Shown here: positions 1 to 6,072 of the stretch, piece by piece
Numbering within the stretch: the first letter of the stretch is position 1
Layout: the number at the start of each line of letters is the position of its first letter
Assembly (NCBI GenBank): GCA_903887035.1
Contig: CAISOG010000052.1
Location: forward strand, 1 to 6,072
Source of the DNA: an uncultured Holosporaceae bacterium
GTDB lineage: Bacteria; Pseudomonadota; Alphaproteobacteria; CAISOG01
Length of the DNA stretch: 6,072 bases
Direction of reading: 5' to 3'
The notes under the pieces: generated by a model
What the model saw: only the letters and a program-made list of their open reading frames with translations
Told to the model about the DNA's origin: nothing
Database searches by the model: none
Translations under genes and position numbers: made by a program

Positions 1-1079
1 CCGCCGCCTATCTGACTGGCCGCCAACGGATTGAGCGGTTGCAGGATATTCGCACCCCCAACCCGCAACGGCTGCTGACCATCAAAAACGCCCGTGGCCA
101 CAATCTTAAGGGGGTTGATGCCACCATTCCGCTGGGTCTGTTCGTTTGCGTCACTGGCCTGTCGGGCAGTGGCAAATCAACCCTGATCCTGGATACGCTG
201 TACAATGGGGTCTCCAAACGCCTGCATGGCAGCAGGGAAGTGGTGGAGGCGCATGACGCCATCACGGGGTTGGAGTATCTGGATAAGGTCATCGATATGG
301 ATCAAAGCCCGATTGGCCGCACCCCACGATCCAACCCCGCCACCTATGTGGGGGCGTTTACCCCTATCCGCGATTGGTTTGCGGGACTGCCCGAATCAAA
401 GGCGCGCGGCTATATGCCTGGCCGTTTTTCTTTTAACGTTAAGGGTGGCCGCTGTGAATCCTGCCAGGGTGATGGCCTGCTGAAAATCGAAATGCACTTC
501 CTGCCCGATGTGTATGTCGATTGCGATCAGTGCCACGGCAAACGCTATAACCGCGAAACCTTAGAGGTGTTGTACCGCGACAAATCGATCGCCGACGTGC
601 TGGGCATGACGATTGAGGAGGCCGCCGATTTCTTCAGCGCGGTTCCCAACATTCATGAAAAGCTGCAAGTGTTGGTGGATGTCGGCCTGGGCTATGTCAA
701 ATTGGGGCAATCGGCCACCACCCTGTCGGGGGGTGAGGCGCAACGGGTGAAATTGGCTAAGGAGCTCAGCCGTCGGGCGACAGGCCGCACCCTGTATATT
801 TTGGACGAGCCAACCACCGGTTTGCATTTTGAAGATATTCGCAAGCTGCTAATCGTGCTGCAACGCCTGGTCAATCAGGGCAACACCGTGGTGGTGATTG
901 AACACAATCTGGATGTGATCAAAACCGCCGATTGGCTAATCGACCTGGGACCCGAAGGGGGGGATGGCGGCGGCCAAATTGTCGCCAGCGGCACGCCAGA
1001 GGATGTTGCCAAGGTTAAGGCCAGCTATACAGGACAATATCTCAAACCCCTATTGGCCAACCGCCCGCGCGCCGCATGA
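1..1079 (+). CDS. uvrA: UvrABC system protein A, C-terminal part (5' end outside window)
   Basis: This is the ATPase and DNA-damage sensor of nucleotide excision repair, which acts in the cytoplasm as a dimer and loads UvrB. The reading frame is open from base 3, so the gene enters from the left. A TTG at 39 is internal and not a start. The 358 visible codons hold the second ABC module. It contains Walker [10 protein letters not shown] (156–182) and a zinc finger of the form C-X2-C-X19-C-X2-C (453–533). It also contains the ABC signature LSGGEAQR (723–746), Walker B ILDEP with D at 804 and E at 807, and the H-loop histidine in VIEHN (903). The ending, with a Gly-rich GPEGG segment then [11 protein letters not shown], is the usual UvrA tail. 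All key residues of this half are present, so the protein looks functional. Its TGA stop overlaps the ATG of the next gene by four bases. Assignment is essentially certain; the N-terminal half cannot be judged. Confidence 0.97.
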   Translation, partial: AAYLTGRQRIERLQDIRTPNPQRLLTIKNARGHNLKGVDATIPLGLFVCVTGLSGSGKSTLILDTLYNGVSKRLHGSREVVEAHDAITGLEYLDKVIDMDQSPIGRTPRSNPATYVGAFTPIRDWFAGLPESKARGYMPGRFSFNVKGGRCESCQGDGLLKIEMHFLPDVYVDCDQCHGKRYNRETLEVLYRDKSIADVLGMTIEEAADFFSAVPNIHEKLQVLVDVGLGYVKLGQSATTLSGGEAQRVKLAKELSRRATGRTLYILDEPTTGLHFEDIRKLLIVLQRLVNQGNTVVVIEHNLDVIKTADWLIDLGPEGGDGGGQIVASGTPEDVAKVKASYTGQYLKPLLANRPRAA

Positions 1080-1480
1080 CCAGCCTGCAAGACCGTTTCC
1101 AACAGCGTTTGGCTGATTTTGACCGCAGCAATGCTAAGCTGCAGGCGGTTTTTGCTGAGGCGGAATCCGAATTGGTGCGCGATGCCACCATTCAGCGGTT
1201 TGAGATAGCCTATGAACTGGCCTGGAAAACCATGAAGCTGTGGTTGGCGGGCAAGGATATTGATGTGCGCAACGCCAAAGATACCCTGCGGGCAGCGTTG
1301 GAGCAGGGGATTATCGACGATGGCAACGCCTGGGCTCGGTTGCATGAAATGCGCAACCTGACCAGCCATGTTTATGATGAGGGGGTAGCGCAGCAGGTGT
1401 TTTTCTTTATGAAAACGGAGGGGCACCAGCTGATTGCCGAAGCCTTGCGCCGCTTAAGAACTCTGCCCCCGCCATCATGA
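1076..1480 (+). CDS. hepT: HEPN-domain protein, HI0074 / HepT-type toxin of a HEPN/MNT pair
   Basis: This 134-residue, mostly helical protein belongs to the HI0074 family (nucleotidyltransferase substrate-binding protein, HEPN superfamily). Family hallmarks visible are [16 protein letters not shown] (residues 39–54), a GIIDDGNAW segment (78–86) and [10 protein letters not shown] (93–102). The last contains the HEPN ribonuclease motif R-X4-H-X-Y, as R93, H98 and Y100. In characterised HepT/MntA systems, the HEPN protein is an RNase toxin. The paired MNT enzyme silences it by adding AMP to the tyrosine of this motif. All three residues are intact here, so activity is plausible, but not every HI0074-family member has been shown to be toxic. 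The ATG at 1076 overlaps the uvrA stop (ATGA) and gives exactly the expected family start. No Shine-Dalgarno sequence is visible, so translation probably depends on coupling to uvrA. The family call is strong; the toxin role is inferred. Confidence 0.9.
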   Translation: MTSLQDRFQQRLADFDRSNAKLQAVFAEAESELVRDATIQRFEIAYELAWKTMKLWLAGKDIDVRNAKDTLRAALEQGIIDDGNAWARLHEMRNLTSHVYDEGVAQQVFFFMKTEGHQLIAEALRRLRTLPPPS

Positions 1481-1800
1481 CCCCACCGCCCCCCTATGGC
1501 TTAGACCCCAATTTGGTGGCCGCAATCATCGCATTGGCACAACAATCGGCCAAGGTTGATCGCCTGCTGCTATACGGTTCCCGTGCGCGTGGCGATTACA
1601 GCAACCGATCCGATATTGATTTAGCCCTTGATGCGCCAGCCATGACCATAACCGAATTTGCTGACCTGGCCGCTGCCCTGAACGATCTGCCCTGTCTGTT
1701 CAAAATTGATTTGCTAAGGCTGCAGGATTTGCAAAATCCCGCCCTGCATGCGCAAATCGCCAAGGATGCTATCACCCTTTTTGCTAGGCCATCGCCATGA
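1477..1800 (+). CDS. mntA: Minimal nucleotidyltransferase (MNT), MntA-type antitoxin
   Basis: This 107-residue protein is a Pol-beta superfamily minimal nucleotidyltransferase. The catalytic signature G-S-X10-D-X-D is complete: G34 and S35 in LLYGSRARGD, then D46 and D48 in SDIDLAL. A third carboxylate is likely D78 in FKIDLL. The family's usual role is to transfer AMP from ATP onto the tyrosine of the partner HEPN protein and neutralise it. The partner here is the gene directly upstream, whose TGA overlaps this ATG by four bases, so toxin-like gene comes first and antitoxin-like gene second. The start at 1477 adds a short proline-rich leader (MTPPPP) before the point where homologues usually begin (YGL). 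No better start is available. No clear ribosome binding site is seen. Its own TGA overlaps the prmA ATG. The enzyme class is very secure; the antitoxin role is inferred from the pairing. Confidence 0.9.
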   Translation: MTPPPPYGLDPNLVAAIIALAQQSAKVDRLLLYGSRARGDYSNRSDIDLALDAPAMTITEFADLAAALNDLPCLFKIDLLRLQDLQNPALHAQIAKDAITLFARPSP

Positions 1801-2699
1801 CCGCTAATGTGACCCACACCCTGACCCTGACCGCCAGCGAATCGGTGTTGCGTGAATGGATGCCGCAATGGGAATCGGCAGAGGCGGACGACATGACCTT
1901 TGTGCTTTATGAGGCGGATGAGCGGGCGGGTATTTGGCAATTGGTCTGTTATGGTGACGATCAACAGGCTTTAGGCGCGCTGGCCAGTCAGGCCGCCACC
2001 CACCTGCCTCTGCATGAGGCGCCACGGATTGAAGAGCTGCCCGCTGTCGATTGGGTGGTGGAAAATCAAAAAGCCTTTCCGCCGCTTAGCCTGGGGCGAT
2101 TTTATCTGTACAACAGCTATCAGGGCAGCCCGCAGGCGGGTCGCCTAAACCTTAAGCTGGAGGCTGGCGCGGCCTTTGGTACGGGCGAACATGCCACCAC
2201 CGCCCTGTGTTTGCTGGCGTTGGAGCAGCTGGCGGATGCGGGCGTCACCCCCACCCGCCTGTTGGATTATGGTTGTGGCACGGGGTTGTTGGCGATGGGG
2301 GCGGCGCTGCTGTGGCCAGCGGCCAGCGTGACGGCGGCGGACAATGATGCCAGGGCGGTGGAAATTGCCATCGAAAATGTCGAAATCAACGGCCTAGGCA
2401 GTCGGATTCAGCTGTATCGCACCGACCTGCCCAGCGATCCCGCCATTGCCGCACACGGCCTGTTTGACCTGATGGTTGCCAATATCCTGGCCGAACCGCT
2501 GATTGCGATGGCGCAACCCCTGGCAGGGCAGTTGGCGCGGGGCGGGCAGTTGATTCTGTCGGGCATTTTAACCAGTTGGGCGGATCGGGTGGCGGCGGCC
2601 TATCAGGCGGCAGGCCTAGTGCTGCTACAAACAACCGTCGATAGCCATGGTGCCAACCCAGGGCAATGGGTAGCGCTACGGTTGCAATTCCCGCTATAA
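1797..2699 (+). CDS. prmA: Ribosomal protein L11 methyltransferase
   Basis: PrmA uses S-adenosylmethionine to trimethylate ribosomal protein L11 in the cytoplasm. The 300-residue length fits the family. Residues 1–110 form the variable N-terminal L11-recognition domain. They are followed by the PrmA signature FGTGEHATT (127–135), the SAM-binding motif I DYGCGTG (157–163), the acidic residue D182 in TAADND, and the substrate-side motif VANILAEPL (228–236). The C-terminus carries the usual LSGIL segment (254–258). The start at 1797 overlaps the mntA stop in an ATGA. A short AGG about 10 bases upstream is the only hint of a ribosome binding site, so coupling is likely. The TAA stop at 2697–2699 lies 7 bases before the next ATG. 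Identification is secure. The PrmA–aminopeptidase P adjacency is, from memory, common in alphaproteobacteria, whereas the HEPN/MNT pair directly upstream is not a usual prmA neighbour. Confidence 0.95.
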   Translation: MTANVTHTLTLTASESVLREWMPQWESAEADDMTFVLYEADERAGIWQLVCYGDDQQALGALASQAATHLPLHEAPRIEELPAVDWVVENQKAFPPLSLGRFYLYNSYQGSPQAGRLNLKLEAGAAFGTGEHATTALCLLALEQLADAGVTPTRLLDYGCGTGLLAMGAALLWPAASVTAADNDARAVEIAIENVEINGLGSRIQLYRTDLPSDPAIAAHGLFDLMVANILAEPLIAMAQPLAGQLARGGQLILSGILTSWADRVAAAYQAAGLVLLQTTVDSHGANPGQWVALRLQFPL

Positions 2700-2706
2700 T
2701 GGACGC
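2695..2706 (+). promoter_or_regulatory. Possible -10 element for a leaderless aminopeptidase transcript
   Basis: A perfect TATAAT (2695–2700) overlaps the prmA stop codon and is followed by six bases and then the ATG of the next gene. Normal -10 to +1 spacing puts the transcription start on the A of that ATG, giving a leaderless message. Against this, no recognisable -35 box is present about 17 bases upstream and there is no TGN extended -10. What lies there instead is a 10-bp palindrome, GTAGCGCTAC (2670–2679). The hexamer may be chance, formed by codons of the prmA C-terminus and its stop. Confidence 0.25.
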
Positions 2707-4758
2707 ATGACAACCGCACCCAACACGCAATCCAACTGGCAACAATTTTGCGCCAGTCAGCTGGCAAAATCCCTGGCCAGCCGCAGTGCGGAGGATCAAG
2801 TCGCCCTGCACCAACTTGCCCTTGGTCTGGCCGCCGCCCCCCCGACCCCGTCGCATTTTGACCTGGCCGCTATCCTGCCCGACTGGTTGGATGATGGCGA
2901 TACAGATGCCCTAAACGGCTGGATTTACCAACAAAGACAACGGTTTGAGGATAGTTTGCGTAACGCCAGCCCGCATGACCATCACCATCGGCTGGCGGCG
3001 CTGCGCAGCGCGATGGCAACGGCGGGCATTGATGTCTGGCTGATTCCGCGCACCGACCCCTATTTGAATGAATATACCCCTCTGGGGGATGAGCGGCTGT
3101 GGTGGCTTAACGGCTTTTCGGGATCAACCGGCATGGCGGTGGTTTTGCGGGATCAGGCCGCCCTGTTTGTTGATAGCCGCTATACGCTGCAGGCGGCGCA
3201 GCAGGTGGACACCGCCAGCTATCAGATGATCAACAGCGGCCTCCTGACGCCGCGCGATTGGTTAAAGCCAATCCTGGCCAGCGGCGCGGTGATAGGCTTT
3301 GACCCCTGGCTGATCAGTGCGACCGCCGCCGATATTTGGGCAGGGTTTTGCGCTAAGCAGGGGTGGGTTTGGCGGGCGCTGACCCCCAACCTGATTGATG
3401 GCCTGTGGGCGGATCAGCCGCCCGCGCCGCTATCCCCCACCATCGCCCTGCCCGTCACGTTCAGCGGCCAGCCTGCCAGCGAAAAATTGGCACAGCTGCG
3501 TCAAGACTTGCAGGCGGCGGGCTGTGATGCCGCCCTGTTCAGCACGCCCGACAGCGTTGCCTGGATCCTGAATGTACGCGGCGCCGACGTGCCCTGCTGC
3601 CCGTTGCCGCTTTCCCGTCTGCTGCTGCTGACCGCGCCCAAGCCCGATCAGCCGATGGCCTATTGGCTGGTGGATAGCCGCAAGGTAACGGCGCAGGTGC
3701 GGGATAGCCTGCCCAGCGGGGTTGCCATGGTCGACTCTGGCCAGCTGCCCCAACTGCTGGATCAGCTGCCGAAACAGGCATCCGTGCAGCTGGATGGCGG
3801 TGAGAGTCCCGTTGCCCTGGTGCAACAGGTGACAACCGCAGGCCTGGTGGTGCAGCGTGCCGATAACCCCGCCGCCCTGCCCCGCGCTGTCAAAAATGTG
3901 ACGGAGCTGGATGGCATGCGGCTGGCGCACCGCAAGGATGGGGTGGCGCTGACCAAATTTTTCTGCTGGCTGGCGCAACAAACCGCCCACCGTCCCGTTG
4001 GCGAAATTGAGGCATCCGATTACCTGCTAAGCCTGCGGGCGATGGATCCAGCGTTTGTTAGCGAAAGCTTTGCCGCCATTTCAGGGGCAGGCGCCAATGG
4101 GGCGATTGTCCACTACCGCGCTGCGCCAGCGACTGAGGCGATGATTGCCCCCAACATGCTGTATCTGTTGGATTCTGGCGGGCAATATCTGCATGGCACC
4201 ACCGATGTCACCCGCACGGTTGCGATTGGTCAGCCCACCGCCGAGCAGCGACGGCACTTCACCCTGGTGCTGCGCGGCCATATCGCCCTGGCATCCTGTC
4301 AATTTCCTGTGGGAACCAGCGGCGCTCAGCTGGACGCGCTGGCGCGGCAACCGCTGTGGCAGGCGGGGTTGGATTTTGAGCATGGCACGGGGCATGGTGT
4401 TGGCCATTTTTCGAATGTGCATGAGGGGCCGCAGGGAATTTCCAAGCGGGCGTGGGGTGTGCCGTTGAAAATCGGCATGATCCTGTCCAATGAGCCTGGC
4501 TTTTACTTAGAGGGCGCCTATGGCATCCGCATCGAAAGCCTGGTCGCGGTGCAGGATGCCGCCACTGCCCCAGGCTTTTTGCAATTTGAAACCCTGACGC
4601 TGGCCGCTATTGATCGCAGCCTGATTGATGCGGAACTGTTGGGGGTGGAGGGGGTGGCCTGGCTGAACAGCTACCACGCCCGCGTCTATCAGGAAATCTC
4701 GCCGTTCCTAACCCCCGCCGAGCAAACCTGGCTGAAAACCGCCACCGCCGCGCTGTAA
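2707..4758 (+). CDS. pepP: Xaa-Pro aminopeptidase (aminopeptidase P, M24B) with N-terminal extension
   Basis: This metallopeptidase removes an N-terminal residue that precedes proline. At 683 residues it is longer than the roughly 600-residue three-domain form it resembles. Domains: an unassigned extension (about 1–90), first creatinase-like domain (about 93–230, with WLIPRTDPYLNEY and VDSRYTLQA), second creatinase-like domain (about 255–400), catalytic pita-bread domain (about 405–625) and the C-terminal M24_C domain (about 626–683). The five metal ligands appear intact: D489, D500, H563 in HGTGHGVGH, E596 in NEPGF and E610 in YGIRIE. Their spacing matches the eukaryotic-type aminopeptidase P, consistent with a two-metal (probably Mn) centre. 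No signal peptide is seen, so it is probably cytoplasmic. The start at 2707 is the first usable ATG after prmA; the ATG at 2699 hits a stop after three codons. A TTG at 2956 (residue 84) could be an alternative start near the conserved region, but the GAGGAT before it is too close to be a good ribosome site. Confidence 0.93.
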   Translation: MTTAPNTQSNWQQFCASQLAKSLASRSAEDQVALHQLALGLAAAPPTPSHFDLAAILPDWLDDGDTDALNGWIYQQRQRFEDSLRNASPHDHHHRLAALRSAMATAGIDVWLIPRTDPYLNEYTPLGDERLWWLNGFSGSTGMAVVLRDQAALFVDSRYTLQAAQQVDTASYQMINSGLLTPRDWLKPILASGAVIGFDPWLISATAADIWAGFCAKQGWVWRALTPNLIDGLWADQPPAPLSPTIALPVTFSGQPASEKLAQLRQDLQAAGCDAALFSTPDSVAWILNVRGADVPCCPLPLSRLLLLTAPKPDQPMAYWLVDSRKVTAQVRDSLPSGVAMVDSGQLPQLLDQLPKQASVQLDGGESPVALVQQVTTAGLVVQRADNPAALPRAVKNVTELDGMRLAHRKDGVALTKFFCWLAQQTAHRPVGEIEASDYLLSLRAMDPAFVSESFAAISGAGANGAIVHYRAAPATEAMIAPNMLYLLDSGGQYLHGTTDVTRTVAIGQPTAEQRRHFTLVLRGHIALASCQFPVGTSGAQLDALARQPLWQAGLDFEHGTGHGVGHFSNVHEGPQGISKRAWGVPLKIGMILSNEPGFYLEGAYGIRIESLVAVQDAATAPGFLQFETLTLAAIDRSLIDAELLGVEGVAWLNSYHARVYQEISPFLTPAEQTWLKTATAAL

Positions 4759-4774
4759 ATCGCGGGAAAAGGGG

Positions 4775-4799
4775 GGCGCGCTAACCAGTGTAGCGCGCC
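4775..4799 (-). terminator. Hairpin between convergent genes; probable galU terminator
   Basis: A perfect 9-bp inverted repeat, GGCGCGCTA (4775–4783) and TAGCGCGCC (4791–4799), encloses a 7-base loop. Read on the minus strand, the hairpin is followed by CCCC and then TTTT (the complement of 4767–4774), a modest U-tract suited to ending galU transcription. On the plus strand the hairpin is followed by AAGACTTC with no T-run, so termination of the aminopeptidase transcript here would be weak or factor-dependent. The last codons and TAG stop of galU are part of the hairpin. Confidence 0.6.
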
Positions 4800-5668
4800 A
4801 AGACTTCGCGGAAATCGGCGGCCAGATCCTGACGGTTCAGGGCAAAGGCAACATTGGCCTCCAAAAAGCCGATTTTGTTGCCGCAGTCAAAGCGTTTGCC
4901 ATCAAACAAAAAGGCGTGGAAGGGCTGTTTGCCCAGCAGGGTCGCCATGGCGTCGGTCAGCTGAATTTCGCCATCCGTCCCCTTAGTTTGCGCATCCAAG
5001 GCCTCAAAAATTTCGGGTTGCAGGATATAGCGGCCAATAATGGCATAGCGTGACGGCGGGTTGCTGCGCGGTTTTTCCACCAGCCCCTTAACCTCAATCA
5101 ACCGCCCGTCTTGCACCCCTGGGTCAATTATCCCATAGCGGCTGGTATGCTCCAACGGCACCTCCATCACCGCCACAATGTTGCCGCCAACCTCAGCATA
5201 CACCTGCATCATCTGCTTCAGGCAGGGGGTGTCGGCCATCACCAAATCATCGGCCAGCAGCACCGCCACGGCGTTTTGATTGCCGACCAATTCGCGCGCG
5301 CACCACACCGCATGCCCCAAACCCATCGGAATCTGTTGGCGGGTATAGGCGACCTGCCCCGGGGTGGGCAGCAGGGGGCGAATCATCTCCAGCAGGTCGG
5401 TTTTGTGCTTGGTTTCCAGGGTGTGCGACAACTCATAGCTGTAGTCAAAATGATCCTCAATCGTGGTTTTGCCGCGCCCGGTCACGAAAATTTGGTTGGC
5501 AATGCCGGCCGCCTGCGCCTCCTCCACCGCGTACTGAATCAACGGCTTATCGACGACGGGCAACATTTCCTTTGGCATCGCCTTGGTGGCGGGCAAAAAG
5601 CGCGTGCCCAACCCACCAACGGGAAAAATGGCCTTGGTTACAGGGGCATGGGGGGTAGATTGGGACAT
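4781..5668 (-). CDS. galU: UTP–glucose-1-phosphate uridylyltransferase
   Basis: GalU makes UDP-glucose from UTP and glucose-1-phosphate in the cytoplasm. This feeds lipopolysaccharide, exopolysaccharide and other sugar-nucleotide pathways. The 295-residue length is normal. Visible motifs are the nucleotide-binding loop FPVGGLGTRFLPATKAMPKE (15–34) followed by MLPVVDKP, and QQIPMGLGHAV (111–121). The metal-binding LLADD (137–141), VEKP (197–200), TDGEIQLTDA (231–240) and FDCGNKIG (260–267) also match the family. The start is the ATG at 5666–5668, which leaves a short leader before the conserved TKAIFPVGG. The region before it (complement of 5669–5685) has only a weak GAAAG and no strong Shine-Dalgarno sequence. 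The gene converges on the aminopeptidase gene with 22 bases between the two stops. It lies 90 bases downstream of a DUF1003 gene on the same strand. Nothing looks damaged. Confidence 0.96.
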   Translation of the reverse strand: MSQSTPHAPVTKAIFPVGGLGTRFLPATKAMPKEMLPVVDKPLIQYAVEEAQAAGIANQIFVTGRGKTTIEDHFDYSYELSHTLETKHKTDLLEMIRPLLPTPGQVAYTRQQIPMGLGHAVWCARELVGNQNAVAVLLADDLVMADTPCLKQMMQVYAEVGGNIVAVMEVPLEHTSRYGIIDPGVQDGRLIEVKGLVEKPRSNPPSRYAIIGRYILQPEIFEALDAQTKGTDGEIQLTDAMATLLGKQPFHAFLFDGKRFDCGNKIGFLEANVAFALNRQDLAADFREVLARYTG

Positions 5669-5709
5669 CAGACTTGGGCTTTCAGCGAGGATAAGATGGT
5701 TGGCTTGGT

Positions 5710-5740
5710 ATCATAACCTATCCCTATCTTGCTAGCACAA
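5710..5740 (-). promoter_or_regulatory. galU: Possible galU promoter
   Basis: In the 90-base gap upstream of galU, the minus strand carries TATGAT (complement of 5710–5715), a 5-of-6 match to a -10 box. A poor -35 candidate, TTGTGC (complement of 5735–5740), lies 19 bases away. A second -35-like TTGGCC (complement of 5744–5749) has no good -10 at the right distance. The implied leader to the galU ATG is about 35 bases. A tandem GATAGG-GATAGG repeat (5717–5728) sits in the spacer. This is pattern matching only; co-transcription from the upstream gene is an alternative. Confidence 0.3.
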
Positions 5741-5761
5741 TATGGCCAAATTATCACGCTA
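5733..5761 (-). other. Weak hairpin at the end of the DUF1003 gene
   Basis: On minus-strand RNA, UAGCGUGAUA (complement of 5752–5761) can pair with UAUUGUGCUA (complement of 5733–5742) over 10 pairs, three of them G-U wobbles, around a 9-base loop. The first three bases are the UAG stop of the DUF1003 gene. No U-tract follows, so it is not a convincing intrinsic terminator. The plus-strand RNA would not form the same stem because the wobble positions become A-C mismatches. Confidence 0.2.
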
Positions 5762-6072
5762 ATCCTTTGCTGGTGCATCCAACTTATTGATCAGGGCGAT
5801 CAGTAAGCTGTTTTGATATTCCATATGGTGCAAAATCGTTTCAATCTCTTGCTCCGCCTTAACATTAACGGCCAGGTCGTTTTCCGCCCGCGCCTGCGCA
5901 TGCCGCCCCTGCACATTCTGCCCCACCATGATCAGCGGCATCAACATGATTTGGATGAGGTTGGAGATAAACAGCCAAAACACAAAGCCCATCGGCGCAT
6001 CAAACTGTAGTGACGGCGGTGCCAGCAGGTTCCAGCCCAACCAAAACACCGTCCAAACCAGGATGCACAGGA
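5759..6072 (-). CDS. DUF1003 family membrane protein, C-terminal part (5' end outside window)
   Basis: The frame is open to the right edge of the window, so the gene begins beyond it; the GTG at 6047–6049 is internal to the first visible membrane helix. The 103 visible residues match the DUF1003 pattern. A membrane segment (CILVWTVFWLGWNLL) ends in the conserved W-X3-N-like motif. It is followed by QFDAPMGFVFWLFISNLIQ, a second membrane helix, then MPLIMVGQNVQ. A charged tail comes next, with NDLAVNVKAEQEIETIL and a predicted coiled-coil or helical end. The family consists of small inner-membrane proteins with two transmembrane helices and a cytoplasmic tail; its function is not established. 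The TAG stop lies 90 bases upstream of the galU ATG on the same strand, so co-transcription with galU is possible, though nothing links the two functions. The family call is good; the role is unknown. Confidence 0.85.
   Translation of the reverse strand, partial: LCILVWTVFWLGWNLLAPPSLQFDAPMGFVFWLFISNLIQIMLMPLIMVGQNVQGRHAQARAENDLAVNVKAEQEIETILHHMEYQNSLLIALINKLDAPAKD

Noticed and set aside
39..41. TTG at 39 as the start of a short ABC protein
   Set aside because: The frame stays open to the left edge and the residues before it match UvrA, so this is an internal codon of a longer gene.
957..963. G7 run near the end of uvrA as a phase-variation tract
   Set aside because: It encodes the conserved Gly-Gly of the UvrA GPEGG segment and is too short to argue for slippage control.
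1025..1426. 133-codon open frame antisense to hepT
   Set aside because: I considered it as a possible antisense regulator of the toxin, but it has no promoter, no start signal and no recognisable protein features; it is a shadow of hepT.
2699..2709. ATG at 2699 as the aminopeptidase start
   Set aside because: It runs into TGA after three codons and is in a different frame; 2707 is the first workable ATG.
2386..2856. 156-codon minus-strand open frame across the prmA–pepP junction
   Set aside because: It overlaps two well-supported genes and encodes a Pro/Gly/Arg-rich sequence with no family likeness.
3430..3990. 186-codon open frame antisense to the aminopeptidase gene
   Set aside because: The composition (His, Gln and Gly rich) mirrors the codon use of the plus-strand gene. 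It has no recognisable domain and no start context.
5111..5716. 201-codon open frame antisense to galU
   Set aside because: It lies opposite a certain galU gene. Its protein is low-complexity (rich in His, Gln, Gly and Leu) with no family resemblance, as expected of a shadow frame in GC-rich DNA.

Overview
The window is a stretch of GC-rich bacterial chromosome, densely coded, with no rRNA, tRNA, CRISPR array or insertion sequence that I can see. The protein types (UvrA C-terminus, a prmA–aminopeptidase P neighbour pair, GalU, a DUF1003 protein) suggest a Gram-negative proteobacterium. An alphaproteobacterium is my best guess. That rests on remembered gene neighbourhoods and protein style, not on a search.

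Plus strand, 1–4758: one tightly packed run of five genes. The 3' part of uvrA (nucleotide excision repair) is followed by a two-gene HEPN/MNT module: a HepT-type HI0074-family protein and a MntA-type minimal nucleotidyltransferase. Next come prmA (ribosomal protein L11 methyltransferase) and a long M24B aminopeptidase P. The first four genes are joined by three identical 4-base ATGA overlaps. prmA and the peptidase are separated by 7 bases. This looks like a single operon in which a toxin–antitoxin-like pair sits between housekeeping genes and is translationally coupled to both sides.

Minus strand, 6072–4781: the 3' part of a DUF1003 membrane protein gene, then a 90-base gap with a possible promoter, then galU (UTP–glucose-1-phosphate uridylyltransferase). 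galU converges on the peptidase gene. A 9-bp GC-rich hairpin that includes the galU stop codon lies between them and probably ends galU transcription.

The most notable points are the HEPN/MNT pair embedded in a housekeeping operon with all active-site residues intact; an unexplained N-terminal extension of about 90 residues on the aminopeptidase; a perfect TATAAT placed so that transcription would begin at the aminopeptidase ATG; and the lack of a strong Shine-Dalgarno sequence at any of the five visible starts. I see no convincing new multi-gene system beyond the embedded HEPN/MNT module. There is no gene-free stretch longer than 300 bases.
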